Source: Eledone cirrhosa
Lineage: Eukaryota > Mollusca > Cephalopoda > Octopoda > Eledonidae
Length of the DNA: 64,000 nt
Direction of reading: 5' to 3'
Assembly (NCBI GenBank): GCA_964016885.1
Contig: OZ024759.1
Coordinates: forward strand, 4,244,046 to 4,308,045
This document shows positions 11,204-21,719 of the stretch, piece by piece. A program made the position numbers and the translations under genes. The first letter of the stretch is position 1. The number at the start of each line of letters is the position of its first letter. The notes beneath the pieces are model-generated. The model saw only the letters and a program-made list of their open reading frames with translations. It was not told where the DNA came from and did no database searches.

Positions 11204-11695
11204 TAGAAGGACAGTAGTAGTAATGACAGAGTTTGTTGGGGTTGGTAACGGCTAGAAGGACAGTAGTAGAAATGGCAGAGTTTGTTGGGGCTGGTAAGGG
11301 CTAGAAGGAGAGTAGTAGTAATGGCAGTGTTTGTTGGGGCTGGTAAGGGGTAGAAGGACAGTAGTAGTAATGACAGAGTTTGTTGGGGCTGGTAAGGGCT
11401 AGAAGGACAGTAGTAGTAATGGCAGTGTTTGTTGGGGCTGGTAAGGGCTAGAAGGACAGTAGTAGTAATGGCAGAGTTTGTTGGGGCTGGTAATGGCTAG
11501 AAGGACAGTAGTAGTAATGGCAGAGTTTGTTGGGGCTGGTAAGGGCTAGAAGGACAGTAGTAATAATGGCAGAGTTTGTTGGGGCTGGTAAGGGCTAGAA
11601 GGACAGAAGTAATAATGGCAGAGTTTGTTGGGGCTGGTAACGGCTAGAAGGACAGTAGTAGTAATGGCAAAGTTTGTTGGGGCTGGTAATGGGTA
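11204..11695. repeat. 49-bp minisatellite, about 10 copies
   Basis: Copies of a unit starting GGCTAGAAGGACAGTAGTAG repeat with a 49-bp period; for example AGAAGGACAG occurs at 11401 and again at 11450. Copies differ by a few substitutions. The array is not coding. Confidence 0.95.
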
Positions 11696-12104
11696 AGGAC
11701 ATGTTGCTGAGGTTTGATTGGTCAAATAGCCAATGGTGGTGAGTGGGAAATTGTGAGATAGGTAGCCATCATGACATATATCATCACAGGAGATTCGGGG
11801 GAAATAAGCAGATATAAGTAGGCATATTAGAAAAGGCAGATATGCAAGAATTTCGAAGATTGTCACCTAGCTTTGAAAGAAAGGAGAGGTAATTGCAGGG
11901 GTTAGGGATGAGTTTGTAGAGAAAGACACAATGTCCAACATAGTTTATATCAAAACAAGGTCGAAGTATATACATTGTGGAAACAAGTGAATGATAATAA
12001 TAATAATAATGTAAACAGAACATTTTGAAATTGGGGAAGAGAGATAGCTGTAGAATAGAAATAATCTATGGAAGTCTGGGATATAAGTTATATATATATA
12101 TGTT
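11696..12104. other. No gene recognised
   Basis: Mixed-composition sequence with an AAT run at 11996-12010 and TA runs near 12090. No ORF or terminal repeats stand out. Confidence 0.35.
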
Positions 12105-12420
12105 GTGATGTCACTTGTGCCAAGCTGTATCAGCCATTGCCTTTCCCTTGGACAACATATATAGCGTATAATATATATTGTACACATCGTATATATACTA
12201 TATATATTGTGTATATATACTGTAGACAGTGTATATATGATATATATATAGTATATATATATGTAGTGATGTAACTGGTACCAAGCTGTATCAGCTATTA
12301 CCTTTCCCTTGGACAACATCGGTGGCGTGGAGAGGGTAGACTGGTATACTTGGGTGACTGCTGGACTTGTGTCTCAGAAGGGAACTTTCTAGTTGCAAAT
12401 CACATGGTCATTCTTGACCG
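12105..12420 (+). mobile_element. Two 3' fragments of the conserved-core-like SINE
   Basis: GTGATGTCAC-TG-GCCAAGCTGTATCAGCCATT occurs at about 12105-12155 and again, diverged, from about 12266. Both match the 3' part of the SINE at 9250-9440. The second continues with the full tail (GGTGGCGTGGAGAGGGTAGA and CATGGTCATTCTTGACCG). TA-rich tracts separate the two. Confidence 0.6.
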
Positions 12421-12477
12421 ACAGAGGTCTTCGATATGTTAGGTGTGTATATATAGATGTGTATTGATGTCCATGTG

Positions 12478-12564
12478 GGAGTCATTGATACCAATGCTAG
12501 GGATGGCTGGTCTTCTATATTACTGTATAACACCAAAGATCTCGATCCTGTGTCATTGTCTTAG
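12478..12564 (-). mobile_element. RTE-like LINE fragment next to the minisatellite
   Basis: The sequence TATTACTGTATAACACCAAAGATCTCG and CATTGTCTTAGAGA matches the C-terminal coding end of the PHD-type LINE seen near 44155-44205 and 21440-21500. It leads without a break into the first unit of the 61-bp array, which continues the same LINE region. Confidence 0.7.
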
Positions 12565-14160
12565 AGAAGTGCAATTGTGTGAGGTCAGCTGTTATCACCT
12601 CATCCCAGGTCTTCCTACTTCATATCTTCCATCAATTGTGTGAGGTCAGCTTTTATCACCTCATCCCAGGTCTTCCTACTTCATAGCTTCCATCAATTGT
12701 GTCAGCTCAGCTATTATCACCTCATCCCAGGTCTTCCTACTCCATAGCTTCCATCAATTGTGTCAGGTCAGCTGTTATCACCTCATCCCAGGTCTTCCTA
12801 CTTCATAGCTTCCATCAATTGTGTGAGGTCAGCTATTATCACCTCATCCCAGGTCTTCCTACTCTATAGCTTCCATCAATTGTGTCAGGTCAGCTTTTAT
12901 CACCTCATCCTAGGTCTTCCTACTTCATAGCTTCCATCAATTGTGTGAGGTCAGCTTTTATCACCTCATCCCAGGTCTTCCTACTTCATAGCTTCCATCA
13001 ATTGTGTCAGGTCAGCTGTTATCAACCCATCCCAGGTCTTCCTTCTCTATAGCTTCCATCAATTGTGTCAGGTCAGCTTTTATCACCTCATCCCAGGTCT
13101 TCCTACTTCATAGCTTCCATCAATTGTGTTAGGTTAGCTTTTATCACCTCATCCCAAGTCTTCCTTCTCTATAGCTTCCATCAATTGTGTCAGGTCAGCT
13201 TTTATCACCTCATCCTAGGTCTTCCTACTTCATAGCTTCCATCAATTGTGTCAGGTCAGCTTTTATCACCTCATCCCAGGTCTTCCTACTTCATAGCTTC
13301 CATCAATTGTGTAAGGTCAGCTTTTATCACCTCCTCCCAGGTCTTCCTACTTCATAGCTTCCATCAATTGTGTGAAGTCAGCTTTTATCACCTCAGACTA
13401 GGTATTTTTACTCCATAGCTTCCATCAGTTGTGTGAGGTCAGCTTTTATCACCTCATCCCAGGTCTTCCTACTCCATAACTTCCATCAATTGTGTGAGGT
13501 CAGCTTTTATCACCTCAAACTAGGTCTTCCTACTTCATAGCTTCCATCAATTGTGTAAGGTCAGCTTTTATCACCTCATCCCAGGTCTTCCTACTCCATA
13601 GCTTCAATCAATTGTGTCAGGTCAGCTTTTATCACCTCATCCCAGGTCTTCCTACTTCATAGCTTCCATCAATTGTGTCAGGTCAGCTTTTATCACCTCA
13701 TCCCAGGTCTTCCTACTCTATAGCTTCCATCAATTGTGTAAAGTCAGCTTTTATCACCTCATCCCAGGTCTTCCTACTTCATAGCTTCCATCAATTGTGT
13801 GAAGTCAGCTTTTATCACCTCAGACTAGGTCTTCGTACTCTATAGCTTCCATCAATTGTGTCAGGTCAGCTTTTATCACCTCAAACTAGGTCTTCCTACT
13901 CCATAGCTTCCATCAATTGTGTGAGGTCAGCTTTTATCACCTCAAACCAGGTCTTTTTACTCCATAGGTTCCATCAATTGTGTAAGGTCAGCTTTTATCA
14001 CCTCATCCCAAGTCTTCCTACTTCATTGCTTCCATCAATTGTGTCAGGTCAGCTTTTATCACCTCATCCCAGGTCTTCCTACTTCATAGCTTCCATCAAT
14101 TGTGTCAGGTCAGCTATTATCACCTCATCCCAGGTCTTCCTACTTCATAGCTTCCATCAA
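12565..14160. repeat. 61-bp minisatellite, about 26 copies, LINE-derived
   Basis: The unit reads CTTCCATCAATTGTGTGAGG, then TCAGCTTTTATCACCTCATC, then CCAGGTCTTCCTACTTCATAG. The period is 61 bp (CATCCCAGGT at 12601 and 12662). Read on the minus strand, each unit matches the LINE segment for the GVGRP-TWDEVI-DLTQ region (compare 53692-53765 on the plus strand) with a 9-bp internal loss. Frames through it are open only by chance, so it is not a gene. Confidence 0.92.
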
Positions 14161-14263
14161 ATTTATAAAATGCTTGAAAACAACTTAGAAAAAATGTTAC
14201 TCAAAATCAAAATTTAATCCCAAAGAGAGGAAATTGGAACATTATCCACTGAAAGTTGCTTAA

Positions 14264-14470
14264 CCCTTTAGTGTCCAAACCAGCCAAAACTGGCCAGAAT
14301 TCTCTACCTCTTTCTGTTGAAACTGGCTGTAACTGGTCGCTCAGACTGATGTTAAGGTATTGTTCTCAAAATAAATACTTTCAAAATCTGATAGATTCAA
14401 TATTATGTGAGATAAAGCCTTTACCATGAAAATATAATAGTATATATAAAATAATGTGAATGCTAAAGGG
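14264..14470. mobile_element. piggyBac-type MITE, copy 1
   Basis: The element starts CCCTTTAGTG and ends GCTAAAGGG, with TTAA on both sides (14260-14263 and 14471-14474). TTAA target duplication and CCC...GGG ends are hallmarks of piggyBac-type elements. The inside is non-coding and contains CCAGCCAAAACTGGCCAG. Relatives lie at 14475, 51482, 51652/54157 and 63432. Confidence 0.75.
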
Positions 14471-14474
14471 TTAA

Positions 14475-14736
14475 CCCTTTAACATTTAAACCGGCAATAA
14501 CTGGCCAGAGTTCTGTCCTCTTTTTCTTTTTAAACCACTCGTAACTGGCCACTCATACTGATGTTAAAGTATTGTTCTCAATATAAATAATATCAGATTC
14601 GATATTATGTGAGGTAAAGACTTTGCCATGGAAATATAATAGTATATATAGAGTAATGTAAATGTTATGTGAGATAAAGACATTACCATGGAAATATAAT
14701 AGTATATATAGAATAATGTAAATGTTAAAGGCTTAA
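14475..14736. mobile_element. piggyBac-type MITE, copy 2, abutting copy 1
   Basis: It begins CCCTTTAACATTTAAACCGG directly after the TTAA that ends copy 1, so the two share a single TTAA. The right end is decayed (AAAGGCTTAA). Internally, about 58 bp (TATGTGAG-TAAAGAC-TT-CCATGGAAATATAATAG) are duplicated at 14608-14665 and 14666-14725. Confidence 0.7.
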
Positions 14737-14739
14737 ACC

Positions 14740-14767
14740 CTGAAGAAAGGACTTTTAGGTCCCGAAA
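14740..14767 (+). ncRNA. Hammerhead-like motif, decayed
   Basis: CTGAAGA, then a GGAC/GTCC stem with loop TTTTA, then CGAAATATTGG. Apart from one base in the first core (CTGAAGA for CTGATGA), this has the order core-stem II-GAAA of hammerhead ribozymes, which are known in Penelope-like elements. Stem III and a cleavage site cannot be assigned with certainty. Confidence 0.3.
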
Positions 14768-14938
14768 TATTGGACAGATAAAAGAACAACAACAAAAAAA
14801 CAAAACAAAGATTACCAGGTAACTTTTACTTTTCCTTACCTCATCTTATTGTCCATTTTGCATTGTTTAGCCTTCTATCTCTTTCAACGTTATATTTTAT
14901 ATAGAATGCTTCAAACAAACTACAACATTTAATTATAT

Positions 14939-15070
14939 ATCATCATCATCATCTTCAATTAACGTCCATCTTCCACACTAGCATGTGTTAGACGGGTCCC
15001 ATTTAGAGGCAAGTGTGGGCTGGATGCTTTTTTGCTGTCTTCTACACGTCCAGTGTGGGTGAGATATATA
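14939..15070 (-). mobile_element. RTE-like LINE, 3'-terminal fragment
   Basis: A CAT run at 14939-14953 is followed by AACGTCCATCTTCCACACTAGCATGTGTTAGACGGG, the diverged terminal hairpin region. The copy breaks off near 15060 in a TA tract. Confidence 0.75.
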
Positions 15071-15086
15071 TATATGTGTATGTATA

Positions 15087-15480
15087 TATCATCACCATTT
15101 AGCGTCCATTTTTCCATTCTTGCATGGGTTAGACGGGTCATCCACGCCAGGAGGCAAGTCTGGCCAGGGTTGGCCATGTGTCGCACCTTGCTCAGGTGAG
15201 GTCTGTAAATTTGGTGGGGTACATTACAGCTGGATTCCCTTCCTAACATCAACCATGTTTACAGTGTGGAACTGGATGGCTCTGTTATGAGGAGGGACAG
15301 GCCAGTTGGCTGCACTGAACTCGTCTCACAGTGGAACTATAATTTTGGGGGCCTGGTACTGGGTGGTACCACTGTGAGGAGGGGTAGCCAGTCAGCTGCT
15401 CCAAACTCATCTCACGAGGTTACCACAGTTTTGGGGCCCTGTACTAGGGGCTATAGTGATGGTGTAGCTAGTTTATATGA
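15087..15480 (-). mobile_element. RTE-like LINE, 3' UTR fragment
   Basis: A second terminal fragment: ATCATCACC, hairpin region with TTGCATGGGTTAGACGGG (about 15120-15137), then the TTCCTAACATCAACCATGTT block at 15240-15259 and UTR modules of the type seen near 53880-53990. It holds no protein-coding part. Confidence 0.75.
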
Positions 15481-16325
15481 ATAAGTAAATCTGACGCAGG
15501 TATATTTCTACAGTTTACCAATGTACCGTACTTACTGGCGCCAATGACGACCAATTTTTGAAAAAAAATAATAATCAACCTTCGGCCTCCAGGACATATG
15601 GTAGATATTTTGGACTTATATTAGGGAAAAAGTAATGTCTTCGATGCTAGGAAATATGGTGAAAATGTAAAATTTCCACTGTTAAATCTATCCCTGCATT
15701 TTAAGTATTCTCTATTATCTCATACTGTTACTTTCTTATAAGTCCTATAAGAATGCAATTTTTGCTAAACTGCCATAGAGCAGACCTCTGAAGTGATAGA
15801 AGGATATAATTTATAGAGCATGCTGGAATACCACTGCTTACATTGGAGAGAATTTCTCTGGACAGAATGTTGATATCTACAGTTTACCAATATAGAAATA
15901 TAACATTTCCACTGTTAAATCTATCTCTGCTTCTAAAGTATTCTCTATTATCTCATACTGTTTCTTTCTTATTTCAGAATATCAGATGACATTGGGATAA
16001 ATTATTATTTTCAATCTTGGATACATCATCTCTATTTATCATCATTTGAAGACTAAAACCTTCTAAACAGAACTTATATAACACTGTTTATATAAATCTA
16101 TAGTTCAATTACTGTGAAATATTTCCTCAAAACTGAGTTTATTTTCTTCACTATAAGATGGTTTTGTATTTTAACTAAACTTGGATGAAACAGAAGTTTG
16201 TATTATCTTCAGATATTAACTGAAATCACAGTTGAGGGAAATATAGAAGAATATTTTATAAGAAATATAATATAAAAAATATTACAAGAAAAACATCTGT
16301 ATATTCTGTTGAAGAAGAAATCATT
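15481..16325 (+). other. Upstream region of the zinc-finger pseudogene
   Basis: About 75 bp are present twice (around 15668-15745 and 15899-15977: TTTCCACTGTTAAATCTATC and ATTCTCTATTATCTCATACT), with CTACAGTTTACCAAT before each. The second copy ends TTTCTTATTTCAG, a good splice acceptor (AG at 15976-15977). This suggests a duplicated intron end ahead of a coding exon. Splice use is inference. Confidence 0.45.
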
Positions 16326-17045
16326 ATGCCAAATAAATTGACAAAGAAGATTAAATGTGAAACACAATCTAAAGTGTTTAGTATTGCTGGTGAGATGACA
16401 AAGGTTAGAGAAAAGAAGCCATATCACTGTGATATCTGTGATAAATCATTCTCTCAAAGTGGTACCTTAACTACTCACAAACGTATACATACAGGAGACA
16501 AGCCATATCACTGTGATATCTGTGGTATATCATTCTCTGGGAAAAGTAGCCTAACTACTCACAAATGTATACATGCAGAAGAGAAATCATAATGCATTGA
16601 CATCAGTGATAAATCCTTCTCTCAAATTTGTGAATTAATGAGAATACAAATACATATCATTGTAACATCTTAGGGAAATCCTTCTCTTTGAATGTTACAT
16701 TAACTACACACACACATATACATACAGCTGGGAAGCCATATCACTTTGATATATTTGGTACATCATTCTCTAAATGTTGTGGCTTCACTAGACACCAACA
16801 TCTACAGGAGAGGAACCATATCACTGTGATGTCTGTGATAAATCCTTCTCTAAATGTTGTGGTTTCACTAGACACCAACATATACATACAGGAGAGGAAC
16901 CATATCACTGTGATGTCTGTGATAAATCCTTCTCTAAATGTTGTGGTTTAATTAGACACTAACATATACAGGAGAGGAACTATATCACTGTGATGTCTGT
17001 GGTACATCTTTCTCTTATAAAGATTACTTAATGCAACACAATTAG
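16326..17045 (+). pseudogene. C2H2 zinc-finger protein, degenerate
   Basis: An ATG at 16326 opens [14 protein letters not shown]..., followed by two proper C2H2 fingers at about 16414-16575 ([14 protein letters not shown] and [14 protein letters not shown], with TGEKPY-like linkers) and a stop at 16590. Beyond the stop, at least five more finger remnants continue to about 17040 in shifting frames, several with CDVCDKSFSKCC. Some lack a zinc ligand (FDIFGTSF). Such tandem-finger genes are strongly expanded in octopus. The many stops and shifts make this a pseudogene; the first two fingers alone could still be made. AATAAA occurs at 17099-17104. Confidence 0.8.
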
Positions 17046-17189
17046 ATAAAAACCATGTCACTCACCTAAAATAGTGCCATCAATGTTGTTAATATTTTGA
17101 ATAAACCTGTTTTACTAAGAAATTCTCCTTTCATTTTATGTCTGTACAAACACAGTCTTCTCTCTTACACACCACTTCAGCTCACTCTT

Positions 17190-17521
17190 AAACCCAGCTT
17201 CTTCTTCAACTTGTCCAAGCTCTCCCTTTCTCTCACACTTACACAACATATCCTACAAAGCATGGTTGTTTCATATCTCTCCAGTCTACATAACCTCTGC
17301 AGTCACAGCCCTTATTTCGTTACCATGCATCATTGCATATCACCCACATGTGTCATACAGTTGTCCTTTTGTACAGAGAGAGAGAAACCTTTTGTGGTCA
17401 ACTGTTGCAGTAGCTCTCTAAACTTTTTCCATCCTATCCTTATTCTAGCTATACATCTTTCAGAGCAGCCCCCTCCACTTCTAATTAACTCACCTAGATT
17501 GCAAAATATATTTGTCAGCAT
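17190..17521 (-). pseudogene. RTE-like LINE C-terminal fragment
   Basis: Minus-strand translation shows LIRSGGGCSERCIARIRIGWKKFRELLQQL and a degenerate continuation equivalent to the segment after the PHD finger in intact copies. Both ends are missing. It lies head to head with another LINE fragment at 17.6 kb. Confidence 0.7.
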
Positions 17522-17569
17522 ACTTTATGAAGGGTCTGTTTGGAAGTGCCTCGCCTAATAAACAATGGT

Positions 17570-18220
17570 GCCATAACTGGACTCAGAAACCAATGGTCAC
17601 ACATACATGGTAAGTTAGCTAAGAACGTAGGTTTTACATTGGTTCACTGCGCTGGAGAAGTAAGCAGCAATCAAGTTTAGGAGACAAGCTCTATCAAATA
17701 TTTAAAGGGTTCCATAGAAGCAGTTGACAGTTTCTGTTACCTGGGGTATCAAATAAGCAGTGGAGGTAGGTGTTCTGAAAGTACAGTAACAAGAGTAAGA
17801 ACAAGATGGCAGAGGTTTAGGGTGTTACTACTGCTGCTAGCTACAAAAGGTTGTTTCACCAAATTGATGTGTGCATATAAACAGCAATGCTGCATTGCAG
17901 TGAGGACCCCAGAAGATTGGATAGAAATGAAGCTTGAATTCTCCGATGGATGTGTAATATTAATATACATGAAGGGGAAAGTGTAAATAAACTGAGAGAG
18001 AACCTGGGCATGAGAGGGAAAAGATACAGTATGCAGGAGAGGAGATTGCTGTGGTATGGACATGTGATGTGTATGAAGGTAGAGATGCTGTATAAAAGGT
18101 TGACCACTTGAAATTGATGGAAGAGGAAGACCTAGGAATGCTTGGGATGTGGAGGTAAAAACTGACCTGACACCATTGTACCTCTCAAAGGTGATGACAC
18201 AGGATTGAAATCTCTGGCAT
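17570..18220 (+). pseudogene. RTE-like LINE C-terminal fragment, opposite orientation
   Basis: Plus-strand pieces match the region from just after the PHD finger (AAGAACGTAGGTTTTACATT) through SISSGGRCSEST and RRLDRNEA (damaged) to LLWYGHVM and GRPRNAWDVEV. It has many shifts and short losses and is more decayed than the copies at 2.0 and 51.7 kb. Confidence 0.7.
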
Positions 18221-18479
18221 TATACAGTACTGCAGGAGACCTGCATTCCCATGTGCACGGGTTGACACAACATTTAGTGGTTTGAAGTATGCTCCAATTT
18301 TCCTCCCTTTCACATCTTAACACTCCACCCCCTTACCAGCTAAGTACACCACCCTGACCTACCTCTCCAATCCCCACTCTACATACACACAACCCCACCC
18401 CCACTTTCACATCTGATACACCTCTCTTGACCAACCCATGTATACAAGTAAGGAAAGCTTAACATTATCTCCTCCAATG

Positions 18480-18780
18480 CTGCTGAAATGGCTAAAAGCC
18501 CTCAGGCAACCCTGTAAGGTGGTCATGCAGGTGTCATGACAAAAGAACACTGAGTCCTCTCTGTTAGGTAACATGACAAAAGAACACCTAACCCTCCCTG
18601 CAAGGTAGTCATGCTGATGACATGACAAATAAGCACCCAGTCCACCCTGTGAGGTAGACATGACAGAAGGCCCCTAGCCCACTCTGTAAAGTAGTCATGC
18701 TAGTGGCAAGACTGAAGGGACCCGAAGCACCCTTCAAAGTGATCAAATTGGTGACATGACTTGACACCATTTTTTAGTTT
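18480..18780 (+). repeat. Tandem LINE 3'-UTR modules
   Basis: About five diverged copies of a roughly 55-60 bp module (GTAAGGTGGTCATGCAGGTG then ATGACAAAAGAACAC-AGTC). The same module occurs twice in the 3' UTR of the LINE at 53.9 kb. Here it follows a decayed LINE C-terminus and has expanded. Confidence 0.6.
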
Positions 18781-19777
18781 ACTTCTAAAATATCTCATTT
18801 TTATTTTACTTCTAAACTATCTCATATATTTAAAAATTACTTTTTAAAGATTATTTAAAATTTTTTAATATTTTTTAATATTTTTTAAATATTTTTAAAC
18901 ATTTTAAATAGTTTAAGTACTTTTTAAGTATTTTATTTTGTTAAAAGGGTTTTTTGAGTATCTTCTGAGATTAAAAAAAATTTTTTTTTTTATTTTTCCA
19001 GAAATTTTTTCCAGAACTTTTAATATTTTAATATTTTTAATATTTTTTAATTATTTAATATTAGAGTTATAACCAATAACTAATTCTGGCTATATATATC
19101 TTTCAACATTTATATCTTCGTCAAAATGGTCTCATACTAACTAATAAATAAACAAAGCTGGGTTTTTCAGTATCTTCCTAATTTAAAACATTAAAAACAT
19201 ATAAATAATCTTATTAACTCAGTTAATTTAATTACTTACACTAAATATAAACCAGTATCCCTCATAACTTATTAAAACAATTATCTATAACATGATATAG
19301 CCATTTATCCACTCATATATCTATTCTTCTATCTATTGATTCTCCTATTTTCTACTTTATATCTATTTATTTTCAATTTATTATTCAATGTCTTTATATA
19401 TATTTATTTTTTCTATATATCTATTTTTCTATATACTTATAATAGTAAATATTATATTGTATTATATTAGAATTCTAACAATAATTAGTAAATATACGTA
19501 ACATTAATATAAACGTAATACTTATTTACGTTACATGAGTTCATAAATGTCTTTCTTCTCTCTATCTCTCTATCTATCTCATAACAGTAATTTTTTTCTC
19601 TCTCTTTCTTCTCTTTCTTCCCTATCTTTCCCCAGCGTAATTTAAATAAACGGTTGTTTTTTCAATTTTTCATACATTCATTTGCATATTCACACATAAC
19701 TTTGAATTACCCCTAATAAGTTTCCCCTATCCAGCGAATTTCCGACCGTTATTTATAAAACAAATTTTGTATTTTAT
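18781..19777. other. AT-rich non-coding DNA
   Basis: Dominated by TTTTTAAATATTTT-like words, with CT-rich stretches near 19555-19620. No gene, terminal repeat or tRNA-like box is recognised. Confidence 0.5.
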
Positions 19778-19818
19778 CTGATGAAAGAGCACCAAGATTG
19801 ACTTGGTCGCCCTTGAAA
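19778..19818 (+). ncRNA. Hammerhead-like motif A
   Basis: CTGATGA (19778-19784) and GAAA (19815-19818) enclose a stem formed by AAGAGCACCAAG and CTTGGTCGCCCTT around loop ATTGA. The arrangement is that of the two fixed cores and stem II of a hammerhead. The downstream ATATATAATAAAATAAATATG resembles that after motif B at 20999. Confidence 0.4.
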
Positions 19819-20719
19819 TATATATAATAAAATAAATATGCAAAAGTTCTATTTAAATTGTTGGGATACAACAAGCAAATATGTTTATAACTGATATAAA
19901 GCACTCAACAAGTATTTGGAATAAACATACGATATTAACAATCCTTTTGTATTTTATGTACTCAATTATATTATGTACTATATTGATTTATACTTCTCTC
20001 TATATGTGAGTATATATGTATATGTGTATATTGACATACATGTACATGCGTTCTATGCATTTTTATGAATATATTGACATACATGTACATGCGTTCTATG
20101 CATTTTTATGAATATATGTCTGTCTGTATGTATGCATGCGTGACGCGAATCTACCAATTGGCTGAGGATGCACACACATGTATATATATGTATATGTAAG
20201 AATTGTGTGTGTACATGTACATGTATACCCATACAATTTGATTGCAGATAGACATTACTAACAGCCATAAATGCATACCAGCTAATCTTATATATTTATA
20301 TATATATATTAAAAACATTTTTTATAAAAAATATTTTATTTAATGACACAAAGGATGGATAACATTAAATTAAAAATTCATTTATGCTTTGTATGTATAT
20401 ATTATATACGTGGTTAGATATGGTGTGTATTTTGTGAGTGTGTGTGTATATATATATTTATGTGTATTTTTGCGTGTGTGTACGTGTTATATGATATGTA
20501 GTTCTCTAGCAATATATAGATTTCTTAATGTTTAGATTCCAAGTTTTAATATATTGATCTCAATTTTTAAACTAAATATCTAATCATAGTTAAACAATGA
20601 TTAATTTCTCATATTATGTATGTATATTCCATTCATGATTATTAATATTTCTAATTTTATTTATTCATTTCATCTCAATTGTTAAGTTAACTTAATATGA
20701 CATGACTTAATGTGTTCAT
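19819..20719. other. AT-rich DNA with a 42-bp duplication
   Basis: A 42-bp sequence beginning TATTGACATACATGTACATG is present twice in tandem at about 20028-20111. TG and TA runs occur near 20160-20215 and 20425-20500. No gene is seen. Confidence 0.6.
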
Positions 20720-20870
20720 TCTTTCCCCCTCTCTCTATCTCTATATTTTTCTCTCTGTCTGGTGTTTTGATATATCTCTCTCGTTTTTCTCTCCTTTTTC
20801 TTTTTTCTTGTTTTCTTTCTTTCTTTCTCCCTTTTCTCTCTCTCCGTCCTTTTCCTTATCTGTAACACAA
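20720..20870. repeat. CT-rich low-complexity tract
   Basis: TCTCTC/TTTCTT runs, with no more complex structure. Confidence 0.8.
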
Positions 20871-20998
20871 CGACTTATTTTAAAAATACTAATATAAGTA
20901 AACAACTCCACTATCCCTGAGTCTTCCAAAAGTAACGGTTGCATTTTGTAAGGGTATGTCAATATTTATTTATAAAACTGTTATATATTGTATTTTGT

Positions 20999-21039
20999 CT
21001 GATGAAAGCATACCATAATTTAACATGGTATCCTTGAAA
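20999..21039 (+). ncRNA. Hammerhead-like motif B
   Basis: CTGATGA (20999-21005) and GAAA (21036-21039) flank a stem AAGCATACCAT / ATGGTATCCTT with loop AATTTAAC; ten of eleven positions pair. The stem sequence differs from motif A while the two cores are identical. Confidence 0.4.
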
Positions 21040-21123
21040 TATGTATAATGAAATAGATATGGTTTTATAAATATAGTTTCCATTTGTTAATATCGTATAA
21101 TAAAATAAATATAATTTTATAAA

Positions 21124-21510
21124 TCATCATCACCGTTTTACGTCCGTTCTTCCATGCTAGCATGGGTTAGACGGGTTGTCCTGTTGTGGGCAGTGTCTGG
21201 TCGGCTGACCATGCCTTGCTCATACAGGAACTGATTTTGGCTTTTCTACAGCCGGATGCCCTTCCTAACACCAACCTCATTTACAGTGAGTGTTGGGTGC
21301 TTTTTTCCGTGGCGCCTATACGTCCACTTTACAGTGTGGGCTGGGTGCTTTTTTTGTGTGGCACCTCCACGACCACTTTGCAGTGGGAGGGTGTGGGGTC
21401 ATATTGTCTATATGCTTCAGCTTGAACCCATGGGAGGTCGGGTACTCTGTATTACTGCGTGACGCCAGAGGTCACGGTCGTGTGTCATCGCCTTTGAGAG
21501 GTGTGTGTTT
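21124..21510 (-). mobile_element. RTE-like LINE, 3'-terminal fragment with C-terminal codons
   Basis: It has a short CAT tail, the hairpin CCATGCTAGCATGGGTTAGA (21152-21171), TTCCTAACACCAACCTCATT near 21263 and two UTR modules (GGGTGCTTTTTT). The last coding bases before the stop are recognisable at about 21440-21500. Close to the 3' part of the copy at 51.7-54.2 kb. Confidence 0.85.
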
Positions 21511-21719
21511 ATATATATATATATACAAATAAATTATCGAGAATCGGAATCTCGGCCCATGAAATAATGAAACACAATCAAAGTGCTCAATAGTTTGGAT
21601 AAACCAGAGCTATAACTAACGTTTAAATACCAACACACTGAGATAATGCTTAAAATCATTCGCACAGCCGAAAAAAACGACCAAGAAAATTCGGGTCAGA
21701 CAAATAATAAATATATCAT
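21511..21719. other. Unassigned spacer
   Basis: Contains ATTCGGGTCAGACAAATAA near 21690-21708, directly before the LINE tail. A very similar word (ATTCGGGTCAAACAAATAA) sits near 42626-42646, beside the 5' side of a different LINE. No gene. Confidence 0.4.

Noticed and set aside
12565..14160. CRISPR-like array
   Set aside because: Units are contiguous 61-bp repeats without unique spacers, and the genome is eukaryotic. The same holds for the 49-bp and 52-bp arrays.
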